NCBI RefSeq assembly: GCF_019599505.1
Contig: NZ_RKLT01000011.1
Span: forward strand, 32,700-96,699
Direction: 5' to 3'
DNA: 64,000 bases
Origin: Haloarcula nitratireducens
GTDB taxonomy: Archaea; Halobacteriota; Halobacteria; Halobacteriales; Haloarculaceae
Below are positions 36,804 to 44,251 of this stretch, piece by piece (the stretch's first letter is position 1; every line of letters begins with the position of its first letter). The notes under the pieces are model-generated. The model did no database searches. It was not told the DNA's origin and saw only the letters and a program-made list of their open reading frames with translations. The position numbers and the translations under genes are program-made.

Positions 36804-37961
36804 ATGCGAGCCTTAGTACTCGATGCGGAGTGGAATCCGCGACCGCAATACGACCTCTCGGACGACGAGCGGGAGCGACAGCGTGCGATGAACTCCGGAC
36901 AGATATGGCAAAACCCCGATCTCTCTGTCGAAGAGCGGGAGCGACCCGAGCCCGCAGACGACGAGGTACTCGTCCGCGTGAAGTACGCCGGAATATGTGG
37001 CAGCGACGTCTCGATGTACGAGACCGATGACGACGGCTACATGCACTACTCGGCATACACGCAACTGCCAAGCGTCACCGGCCACGAGTTCTCCGGCGTC
37101 ATCGTCGAGAACGGCGATGACGCAAACCTCTTCGAGGAGGGCGAGCCCGTTACAGCGGAGGTCACCGACTACTGCGGCCGCTGTCAGATGTGCCGACAGG
37201 GCTTCCACGGCCACTGTGAGAACTTCGAGCAGCTCGGATTCACGCTGGATGGCGCATTCGCCGAGTATGTCACGGTCCCCGAGAAAATCCTCTGGAGCGT
37301 CGCCTCACTGGAACAAGCGTACGACGACGAAGACGAGCTCTTCCGAGCAGCTGCAACAGTCGAACCCAGCACCATCTGCTACTACGGCCTGTTCGGGCGA
37401 GCAGAGGGCATCTGGCCCGGTGACTACCACGTCTACCACGGAACCGGCCCCATCGGCCTCACCGGGATGAACGTCTCGCGCGCAGCCGGCGCAGGCAAGG
37501 TCATCGCCTTCGAACCGTCGGACCCGCGGCGGGAGATTGCTCACGAGATGGGCTTTGAGCACGTCTACAATCCTATCGACGTCGATCCGGTCGAGACCAT
37601 CGCCGAGGTGACCAACGATGAAGGCGCAGATGTCCACGTCGAGACCAGCGGTGCCGTCGGCGCGACCTACCCCGTCATCGAGGACTCGCTCGCCGAACGC
37701 GCCAACGTTGTTCACATCAGCAACGCCGGGTCGGATCCCGAGATCGCGCTCCGGAAGTACCAGGGCAACGGAGCCCAATTATACGGTTCGGAGGGTCACA
37801 CCGGCCAACAAGTGTATCCACGCACGATTCGACTGATGGCTAGCGGCCAGCTCGACAACCTGCCGATGATCACCTCGACCTACAATCTCAAGAACGCCGA
37901 CGAGGCTGTCGCACAAGCCGCCAAGCGCGTTGATGGAAAAGTCCTCATCCAGATGAGCTAA
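36804..37961 (+). CDS. Zinc-dependent dehydrogenase, scyllo-inosose 3-dehydrogenase-like
   Basis: A 385-residue medium-chain dehydrogenase. It has catalytic zinc ligands in YAGICGSDVSMY and VTGHEFSG, the structural zinc loop DYCGRCQMCRQGFHGHC, and a Rossmann domain with GTGPIGLTGMNVSRAAGAGKVIAFEPS. The unusual N-terminus (MRALVLDAEWNPRPQY, then a long insert before the catalytic domain) and the FEQLGFTLDGAFAEYV segment match, from memory, the Thermotoga scyllo-inosose 3-dehydrogenase TM0412. This is the main sequence link to inositol. Its 3' third is duplicated as a fragment at 39048. Confidence 0.85.
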   Translation: MRALVLDAEWNPRPQYDLSDDERERQRAMNSGQIWQNPDLSVEERERPEPADDEVLVRVKYAGICGSDVSMYETDDDGYMHYSAYTQLPSVTGHEFSGVIVENGDDANLFEEGEPVTAEVTDYCGRCQMCRQGFHGHCENFEQLGFTLDGAFAEYVTVPEKILWSVASLEQAYDDEDELFRAAATVEPSTICYYGLFGRAEGIWPGDYHVYHGTGPIGLTGMNVSRAAGAGKVIAFEPSDPRREIAHEMGFEHVYNPIDVDPVETIAEVTNDEGADVHVETSGAVGATYPVIEDSLAERANVVHISNAGSDPEIALRKYQGNGAQLYGSEGHTGQQVYPRTIRLMASGQLDNLPMITSTYNLKNADEAVAQAAKRVDGKVLIQMS

Positions 37962-38125
37962 GGCTACAAAGGTGGCCTGAGTCTGAAAGAAGCGAAACGC
38001 TTTGGACGGCATATTTTTCGAGCTCCGCGAGGTCTCACTCATCGGTGACGATAGCACCAAAATCGGGATTGTCTCGTTCAACTATCGCTTCGACGACTGC
38101 CAGATAGCGCCATCCGACAGTAATA
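37605..38125. repeat. Left copy of a ~520-bp direct repeat around iclR
   Basis: It contains the last 357 bp of the zinc dehydrogenase gene plus a decayed 3' end of the IolD-like gene. It aligns to 39048-39570 with many substitutions but nearly constant length. Limits are approximate. Confidence 0.7.
37990..38125 (-). pseudogene. Decayed 3' fragment of the IolD-like gene
   Basis: From about 38008, TTTTTCGAGCTCCGCGAGGT corresponds to TTTTCGAGGTCCGCGAGGT at the 3' end of the IolD-like gene (from 39460). Similarity continues for over 100 bp through the part encoding TGEWDLADLEK and the region before it. Only the terminal piece is left, so it cannot encode an enzyme. Confidence 0.7.
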
Positions 38126-38212
38126 TCGCCCTATAAATATAGAAATAAAGAATTATCTGCATTCCGTATTTCACCTCTATGCTAATTATTCACAAATTAT
38201 AAATGCACTCTT

Positions 38213-38231
38213 TGTTCGTACCTGCCGAACA
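38213..38231. promoter_or_regulatory. Operator-like palindrome site 4 (iclR promoter)
   Basis: TGTTCG-TACCTGC-CGAACA, whose last base touches the TATA-like ATTTATG (38231-38237) of the iclR gene, 30 bp before its ATG. This position fits autoregulation. Confidence 0.7.
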
Positions 38232-38260
38232 TTTATGTGACACTACCTCTCACCCTAGGT

Positions 38261-39025
38261 ATGGCCACAAAATCTTCACCTCGAACTGTGGACGCCGTGG
38301 AGACAGCCCTAGAGATTATCGAACTCCTGCAAGAGCGAGACGGAGCCGGCATAACCGAGATCGCCGACGAACTCGGTCGTTCGAAGGGAACGGTCCACAG
38401 CCACTTGGCGACACTCGCCGAGAACGAGTATGTTGTGAACGACGACGGGCACTACCGGTTGAGCCTCCGCTACCTTGAACTCGCTGAGACAGTCACTAAC
38501 AGGCTCCAGATATACGATGTCGTGCGCAACGAACTCGACGACCTGGCAGCCGAGTGCGGCGAGCTGGCGCAGTTCGCCACCGAAGAGCACGGTCGCGCAG
38601 TCTACCTCTACAAGACCGGCGGCGAGAACGCCGTCCAAACGGCTTCCTCTGCCGGTGACCGGGAATACCTCCACTGCATCTCACTGGGAAAGGCGATGAT
38701 GGCTCACATGTCCCGAGAGCGCATCGAGGAGATAATCGACCGACACGGGCTGCAGGGCTTCACCGACTCGACAATCACGTCGAAGTCCGAGTTGTTCGAC
38801 GAGCTAGCGACGATACGCGAACAGGGCTACGCTTTCGACCGGGAGGAAAAGATTGCGGGCCTCCGCTGTGTCGCCGCTCCCGTGGTGACTGGTGGGGAAG
38901 TCGTCGGCGCGCTGAGCGTCTCCGGCCCCGCGAGCCGGTTCGAAGGCGAGCTCTACGAGGAGGAACTCCCGAAGATGGTGACCCGCTCCGCCAACGTCAT
39001 CGAAATCAACTCCCAGTTTTCATAG
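38261..39025 (+). CDS. IclR-family transcriptional regulator
   Basis: A 254-residue regulator with an N-terminal winged helix (VETALEIIELLQERDGAGITEIADELGRSKGTVHSHLATL) and a C-terminal IclR effector domain (SLRYLELAE, AVYLYKTGG, YLHCISLGKAMMAHM, AFDREEKIAGLRCVAAPVV, GALSVSGPASRF). ATG 38261 is preferred over GTG 38237 because ATTTATG at 38231 serves as TATA box. The palindrome at 38213 directly upstream suggests that it controls itself, and the same motif marks the importer and LLM genes. In Haloferax the IclR protein XacR activates pentose genes, so activation is possible here. Confidence 0.92.
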   Translation: MATKSSPRTVDAVETALEIIELLQERDGAGITEIADELGRSKGTVHSHLATLAENEYVVNDDGHYRLSLRYLELAETVTNRLQIYDVVRNELDDLAAECGELAQFATEEHGRAVYLYKTGGENAVQTASSAGDREYLHCISLGKAMMAHMSRERIEEIIDRHGLQGFTDSTITSKSELFDELATIREQGYAFDREEKIAGLRCVAAPVVTGGEVVGALSVSGPASRFEGELYEEELPKMVTRSANVIEINSQFS

Positions 39026-39047
39026 TCGATCTAATCGAAATATCGAG

Positions 39048-39429
39048 GAGGTGACCGATAGCAAAGGCGCAGACTCCACATCGAAATGCGAGCGGCGCGG
39101 TGGGCGCGACGTACCTCATCATCGAGGACTCGCTGTCCGAACGTGCCAACGTCGTTCACATCAACAACGCCGGCTTAAACCCCGAAATCGTGCTCCGGAA
39201 ATACCAGGTGAACAGCGCTCAGTTATACGGGTCGGGAGGGCACACAGGTCATCAAGTGTCCCCGCGCACGATTCGACTGGTGGCCAGCGGCCAACTCGAT
39301 AATCCGCCGATGATTACCTCGACGTACAACTTGGGGAACACCGACGAGGCCGTCGCACAGGTCGCCAAGCGCGTCGACGGCAAAGCCTTCGTCCAGATGA
39401 GGAAAGCCAAGAAGGTGGCCGGCGTCTGA
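39048..39429 (+). pseudogene. Decayed 3' fragment of the zinc dehydrogenase gene
   Basis: It encodes a broken copy of the last ~115 residues of the dehydrogenase at 36804. The two share IIEDSLSERANVVHINNAG against VIEDSLAERANVVHISNAG, then GHTGHQVSPRTIRLVASGQL and TSTYNLGNTDEAVAQVAKRVDGK. The first ~50 bp are frameshifted relative to the intact gene, and the stop is displaced, adding KAKKVAGV. It has no nucleotide-binding or zinc part. It forms the left part of the right direct-repeat copy (39048-39570). Confidence 0.8.
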
Positions 39430-39570
39430 GAGAAAAGCGAAAGACTGTGGACGGCTTACTTTTCGAGGTCCGCGAGGTCCCACTCGCCGGTGACGATCGC
39501 GCCGGAGTCCGGGTTATCCGGTTCGACCATCGCCTCGACGATGGCCGGGCCATCGTGAGCGATCGCCTCT
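39048..39570. repeat. Right copy of the ~520-bp direct repeat around iclR
   Basis: It holds the dehydrogenase fragment and the intact 3' end of the IolD-like gene. The matching left copy is 37605-38125. Confidence 0.7.
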
Positions 39571-41210
39571 TCGAGGACACTATCGAGATTCTCGGGTTTG
39601 ACGACGCGTTCGGCGAACTCGACGCCCAGCCCGTCGGCCATCGACATGAAGTCGATGTCGGTCTCCTCGTCGAACTCCGTGTCCAGTACCCGGTCCCACC
39701 CGTACTTGGCGACCTGGAGGTTCCGGATGGACTTCCAGCCGTGGTTGTTGACGATGAGGTAGTTCACGTCGATATCATGCTGAACCGCACACGCGACCTC
39801 CTGATTGCACATCATGAAGCTCCCGTCGCCCTCGATATCCACTACTGGGCTGTCTGGTTTGGCGAGCTTCGCGCCGATAGCGGCTGAGACACCGAATCCC
39901 ATCGTCGAGAAGCCGCCACAGGAGATGTTGGTTCGGGGTTCGTACACCGGGAACTCAGGGTTGACTGTCTCCTGCGGCTGACCTGCGCTAGAGACGACGA
40001 CGCCGTCGCGGGGCAAGACTTGACGAAGGCTGGCGATAGCTCGGGAGATGCTCATCGGCACCGCGTCGTCCTCCCAGCGCTCGGCGACCATCGACTCCCA
40101 CTCCTCCCAGAGGCCCTGAATCTCGTCGTAGTACTCATTGTTCTCTTTCGAGACCGGATCCATCTGCTCCTGGAGTTCTTCGGTAATCTGGCGTGTGACG
40201 ACCTTCGCATCGCCCTGGATGCCGACCTCGACCGGGTAGTTCTTCCCGATCTCCTCGGGGTCGATGTCGACGTGAATCAGTTTGCTCGGCGGGATCTCGA
40301 AACTGACGCCCTCCTCGAAAGAGGAGGTGTGCATATCCGTGAAGCGGCAGCCCACCGCCAATACCACGTCGGCGTTCGACGCGAGTTCGTTGCCCGCCGT
40401 CGAGCCGATCCAGCCCGCGTAGCCGACGAAGAGGTCGTGGTCCTCGGGGATGATCCCCTTCGACTGGAAGGTCGGGATAACGGGTGCTTGGAGGTGTTCT
40501 GCGAGTTCCTGCACTTCGTCCCACGCCTCGGCGATCATCGTCCCGCCGCCGGGGACGATGACCGGTCGTTCGGCGTCTTCGAGCAGCTCCGCAGCGTCCG
40601 AGACCGTTCTCGGGTCGCCGCCCGGGCGACTGTGCGGCCGGGATTGAGTCGGTTCGGGCAGTTCGACGTCGGCGGCCGCACCCTGAACGTCCATCGGGAC
40701 GTCAACGTGGACCGGGCCGGGTCGCCCGGAAAGCGCGACTTGGAACGCGCGACGGAGGATGCGCGGGAGTTGCTCGACGTCGTCGGCGACGAAGCTCTGC
40801 TTGGTGACCGGTTCCATCACGCTCGGGAAGTCGCCGGGTTTCTGTCGCTCGATCTCCTGAAGAATCCCCTCGCCGTACTCGTGCGTCTGGGGCGCGCCGG
40901 TGAAGATGACCATCGGGATGGAGTCGACGTAGGCCGTCGCCGCGCCGGTGACGGTATTGGTCGCCCCCGGCCCGATGGAGGTGAAGACGGCAAGTGGCTC
41001 GCCGCTCGCGCGGGCGTAGCCGTCTGCGAGGTGTGTCGCGCCTTCCTCGTGTCGTGGTTGGATGACCTCTACTTCGGAGTCATTGAATGCGTCAAGTAGG
41101 TTCGTGCTCCCGTGACCGGGAATGCCGACGAGGTACTCGACACCCTCTTTCTCTAGATACTTGGCGATAATCTCGCCACCGTTCAGTCTGGGCATCTCGT
41201 TTAAAGACAA
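39456..41210 (-). CDS. ThDP-dependent enzyme, IolD/acetolactate-synthase-like
   Basis: A 584-residue thiamine-diphosphate enzyme. The catalytic Glu lies in PRHEEGATHLADGYARASG, the central domain has RPVIVPGGG and SNADVVLAVGCRFTD, and the ThDP/metal motif is GDGSFMMCNQEV...NN (about 440-470). The closest well-known families are acetolactate synthase and IolD, the trihydroxycyclohexanedione hydrolase that opens the inositol ring. No acetolactate small subunit is nearby, and the neighbours (dehydrogenase, IolE-like, MmsA) fit IolD better. Length is between the two families. Confidence 0.75.
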   Translation of the reverse strand: MSLNEMPRLNGGEIIAKYLEKEGVEYLVGIPGHGSTNLLDAFNDSEVEVIQPRHEEGATHLADGYARASGEPLAVFTSIGPGATNTVTGAATAYVDSIPMVIFTGAPQTHEYGEGILQEIERQKPGDFPSVMEPVTKQSFVADDVEQLPRILRRAFQVALSGRPGPVHVDVPMDVQGAAADVELPEPTQSRPHSRPGGDPRTVSDAAELLEDAERPVIVPGGGTMIAEAWDEVQELAEHLQAPVIPTFQSKGIIPEDHDLFVGYAGWIGSTAGNELASNADVVLAVGCRFTDMHTSSFEEGVSFEIPPSKLIHVDIDPEEIGKNYPVEVGIQGDAKVVTRQITEELQEQMDPVSKENNEYYDEIQGLWEEWESMVAERWEDDAVPMSISRAIASLRQVLPRDGVVVSSAGQPQETVNPEFPVYEPRTNISCGGFSTMGFGVSAAIGAKLAKPDSPVVDIEGDGSFMMCNQEVACAVQHDIDVNYLIVNNHGWKSIRNLQVAKYGWDRVLDTEFDEETDIDFMSMADGLGVEFAERVVKPENLDSVLEEAIAHDGPAIVEAMVEPDNPDSGAIVTGEWDLADLEK

Positions 41211-41278
41211 ACACAGGGGCTTTCTTAAATATTCCCCTAGCTAACGGCTGGATCCACTGTCACTCCACTATGACGGAA

Positions 41279-42256
41279 TCACAGTGAGGGGATGACCTCG
41301 TTGCCCATGACCTCAAAGAACTTCTCGGGTTCGGGGCTCGTATTCCCGAGTGCGATGCGGTCGAATCCCATCTCGGCGTAGTCTGATAGCTGACTGGCGA
41401 TGTCCGACGGGTCGTCAGCGATGAGGAACTTGCCCTCTACCTCCTCCTGGGTGGCTTTCTCGCCTTCGGCTTCGATCTCCTTCGGGTTGGCCATCGCGCG
41501 GTCGAAGACGTTCTGGGTAGTTGCCCACCACGGCCGGGTCGCGGCTCGTGCCTTCTCGTAGTCCTCGTCGTACGAAGCGATCACCAATAGTGTCGTCTCG
41601 ATTTGATCGGGGTCACGGCCCTCCTCTTCGGCGTAGCGGCGAATTGCAGGATACATTCGCTCGGTGTACTCCTCGCCGGTTTTGACAGTGATGAACCCGT
41701 CACCGTACTCACTGGTTAGCGACGCAGTACTCGGTCCGTTAGCGGCGATTTGGATCTCGGGGCGCTCTTCAGGCATCGTATAGAGCTTCGCGTCGTCGAC
41801 GGTGAAGTGCTCGCCCTCGTAGCTGTAGAAGTCATCGGATTCCCAGAGCCCATGGACGATTTCGAGGGTCTCTTCAAGTCGATTCCGTCGCACGGGATAG
41901 TCGGGCCACTCGTGGCCCATCGGCTTCTCGTTCATGGCCTCGCCCGTCGAGAGACCGAGGACGACGCGTTCGTCATGCATCTCCTGCAGCGTCGCGAACG
42001 CCTGGGCCATCAGCGCGGGATGGTAGTGTTCGCCCGCGGGCGTGACGCAGGTGCCGATGGGGACATCAATCCGCTCGGCAGCCGCGCCGAGCCACGACCA
42101 CGCGAAGCCGGCCTCAGCGTCCGTGTGGAACCACGGGTGGAAGTGGTCAGAGGTCCAGACGAACTCGAAGCCGTTGTCGGCGGCGAGTTCGGAGAAACGC
42201 AGTAACTGCGAGGGGCTATACTGCTCCTGATGGGCCATGTAGTCGATGCTGACCAT
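41279..42256 (-). CDS. LLM-class (F420- or FMN-dependent) oxidoreductase
   Basis: A 325-residue luciferase-like TIM barrel. Motifs: FEFVWTSDHFHPWFHTDAEAGFAWSWLGAAAERID, IGTCVTPAGEHYHPALMAQAFATL, LGLSTGEAMNE and IQIAANGPSTASL. These match the F420-dependent glucose-6-phosphate dehydrogenase-like subfamily. It would oxidise a sugar or hydroxy compound with F420 or FMN; the substrate is not readable. A minus-strand ATATTA-like box lies about 27 bp upstream of ATG 42256, and the palindrome at 42351 sits about 95 bp upstream, so it probably shares the regulon of the importer. Confidence 0.88.
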   Translation of the reverse strand: MVSIDYMAHQEQYSPSQLLRFSELAADNGFEFVWTSDHFHPWFHTDAEAGFAWSWLGAAAERIDVPIGTCVTPAGEHYHPALMAQAFATLQEMHDERVVLGLSTGEAMNEKPMGHEWPDYPVRRNRLEETLEIVHGLWESDDFYSYEGEHFTVDDAKLYTMPEERPEIQIAANGPSTASLTSEYGDGFITVKTGEEYTERMYPAIRRYAEEEGRDPDQIETTLLVIASYDEDYEKARAATRPWWATTQNVFDRAMANPKEIEAEGEKATQEEVEGKFLIADDPSDIASQLSDYAEMGFDRIALGNTSPEPEKFFEVMGNEVIPSL

Positions 42257-42350
42257 CGTGGTTTACACGTCGTGGGGCGCGCGTAATATTCGTTTCCCTG
42301 TGACCCGAATCTACGAAGATATTACATGCGACGCTATTAGCACATTCATC

Positions 42351-42369
42351 CGTTCGTTTCTAACGAACG
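42351..42369. promoter_or_regulatory. Operator-like palindrome site 5 (LLM gene)
   Basis: CGTTCG-TTTCTAA-CGAACG, upstream of the LLM oxidoreductase; core identical to site 2 at 24036. Confidence 0.65.
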
Positions 42370-42730
42370 CCACTTATTGAGCGAATATCAGTGAACCTGA
42401 GAGTGGTCCCTCGTGCGATAACTAGTGTACGGATGTTATTCAGTAGGATGTCACCGAACTCGCTCCTGCATTACTAGTAATCCCGCCTAGTAAATCCGGA
42501 TTCTCTTTACCCAAACCCGTGAATTACGCTTCTCAGAGGAAGCTGAACCCCAGCGTTTGGGAGATGCGAACAAAATATCCAGCATAAAATATGTCGTTAA
42601 TAATCATGAAATGAACTTCGCTGTATTCGCTAATTCCCTCGTTTGGGTCGACTATGCAGGAAATTTCTGAAATATATCTATGATAATATCCATTAGAGTA
42701 GATGGTTTAATCGCCACTCTACCCTTCATG

Positions 42731-42749
42731 CGTTCGGAGGATGCGAACA
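42731..42749. promoter_or_regulatory. Operator-like palindrome site 6
   Basis: CGTTCG-GAGGATG-CGAACA, the same arms and spacing as the other sites, with no intact gene immediately downstream. Confidence 0.5.
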
Positions 42750-43069
42750 TTCCCTGTCTATTTCGGGTTTGTGCATCCGAAATAATCCAGAATGGCGCGT
42801 TTCGTTTCATCAGACCTCGAGAATGCCGCTCAACAGCGTTCCAATTTCCGTAGCGATTCGAAGGTCAATGTTGAGGCACTGTCTGGAGAAGGAGAGCGCA
42901 TTGACAAGAGAGATGGCAGTTCTGTTGGAACATTGTCTGCTGTCAATATCGGCCGGCATAAAGAGTACGTGTACGGCTAACGTTCGTCAATCGCAGAACG
43001 AAATGATATGGCGGTCCCGCTTGGACTTCTACACAACTTTGCCGACCAGTGCAGAGCAGCGCGTCCGCT

Positions 43070-43519
43070 TCACTCCTGCTGTACGTATGTCACCGGACAG
43101 TCCGCATTCAGCAGGACCTGTTGCGCGTAGTCGCCGAAGACAGCCTTTTTCGTTGGCGACCGGCCCCGCCCACCGATGAATAACATATCCACCTCAAGCT
43201 GATTCGCTATCTCAACGACCTCTCTATTCGGATAGCCGACGACACCCCGGATCTCGTAGTCAATCTGCAGTTCGTCAAGACGCGAGGCCGGCGTGCGGAC
43301 GTTATCATGGTTCGCGGCGAGTTCGTCGGGGTCAATATCATCTGTCTTTGGATCAGCGTCCGCCTGACGCATCAGGTCATTGTACTCGTCGTGAGTAAAG
43401 ACGTGTACTAGATATACCGTTGCTCCAGCTGGACCAGCGATGGATTCGACGGTGTTGAGCAGCGCGTCGACGTGATTCCGGTTGTCCGGTCCGACTGCTA
43501 GTACTACTGACTCAATCAT
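43070..43519 (-). CDS. Universal stress protein (UspA), copy 2
   Basis: A 149-residue UspA paralogue of 23261-23719 with MIESVVLAVGPDNRNHVDALL at the start and FIGGRGRSPTKKAVFGDYAQQVLLNADCPVTYV at the end. The open frame extends to 43576, but ATG 43519 matches the start of the other copy. It is oriented towards the island, while copy 1 at the other edge is oriented the opposite way. Nucleotide-binding stress role inferred from the family. Confidence 0.92.
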   Translation of the reverse strand: MIESVVLAVGPDNRNHVDALLNTVESIAGPAGATVYLVHVFTHDEYNDLMRQADADPKTDDIDPDELAANHDNVRTPASRLDELQIDYEIRGVVGYPNREVVEIANQLEVDMLFIGGRGRSPTKKAVFGDYAQQVLLNADCPVTYVQQE

Positions 43520-43804
43520 ATACGTATGTATTCTCCTTCGTGCTACGAGTTTATGTATTGTGGCCATCGCGTACATTGTTTGCGGCGAGGCTCGCCCGCA
43601 TCAAGAGACGGCATCCAGCCACCGAAGGAGGGGAGTTGACAGCGTCACTCAGTAGTCACCAATACCGGTCTCATAAAGCGTATTCGTCCACAACCCGCGA
43701 TTAAAGGGCAGTAGTTCGATAAAACAACCAATACGAATGACGCTAACCTAGCTAAATACGACTTACGTAACGTATTTATGTGCAGGTCAAATCGTTCCTC
43801 TCAC

Positions 43805-44230
43805 ATGGTGAGTCAGCACGAGCCATCAGCTAGAGCGACCGCTACTTTGGACTCCGTTGAAAACCACGTCGGCAACACACTGTCGCCGTTGGTCTATGGT
43901 ACTCACTCGCCGATCAATCCGGCGGCGGGCGACCAGTTCGCTTGGGCCACTGCTTCGAAGCAATCCAATGCGGAAGCTGGTGCTCAAACTGTCGAGGGCC
44001 ACTCGGGAAGAAAGTACAGAAACGTGAGGAATCGATTGAAACAGTCGATGACATCAGCTACGGTACCGTCTCCTCACTGTACACCGAGTGTGGCAAGACA
44101 GGATATACGTATGAATGTCAGCATGGAGCTGAGGCAAGGAGCGTCAATATCCATGCCTAAGGAAATTCAGTCTATATCGGCGGCCAGAAGTAGTCGTTCT
44201 TCAGGGATCCGTATGAACGAAATCGCAGCT
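43805..44230 (+). pseudogene. Decayed mmsA-like aldehyde dehydrogenase
   Basis: The first ~50 codons align with the start of MmsA: TLDSVENHVGN against VPDTVQNYVGG and SPINPAAGDQ against PLVNPATGET. About 380 residues, including the catalytic Cys region, are missing. A second frame then carries ESIETVDDISYGTVSSLYTE, matching EAIEMVNSTEYGNASSLYTE of the intact enzyme. A third frame carries VYIGGQK-stop-SFFRDPY against FHFGGRKGSFFGDLH. Deletion plus frameshifts make it a clear remnant. It lies directly before the sugar porter gene. Confidence 0.75.
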
Positions 44231-44251
44231 ACAATCAGTGGTGAGTGATCG

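Larger units (their letters stand above)
42257..43069. other. 813-bp intergenic region with operator-like sites
   Basis: Two full TGTTCG-N7-CGAACA-type palindromes (42351, 42731) and one near match (GTTTG-GGAGATG-CGAAC, about 42555-42571). A 62-codon open frame at 42792-42980 has no recognisable similarity and weak haloarchaeal composition, so I do not call it a gene. The extra sites suggest that a regulated gene was lost here. Confidence 0.5.

Noticed and set aside
35025..37071. Long antisense open frame over mmsA (35551-36684, plus strand) and the N-terminal extension to 37071
   Set aside because: High-GC haloarchaeal genes leave open frames on the opposite strand. The minus frame has full MmsA motifs, and the extension is Arg-rich noise upstream of a good ATG.
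40020..41099. 359-codon plus-strand open frame
   Set aside because: It is the shadow of the ThDP enzyme gene; composition is Arg/Asp alternation with no motif, while the minus frame has ThDP motifs.
39456..41210. Plain acetolactate synthase for branched-chain amino acids
   Set aside because: No regulatory small subunit or other ilv genes nearby, and the neighbours are catabolic; kept only as an alternative reading.
42769..43179. Possible genes in the intergenic region before the second UspA gene
   Set aside because: Two overlapping frames, neither with family resemblance; one runs into the UspA gene antisense. Kept only as an intergenic region with operator sites.
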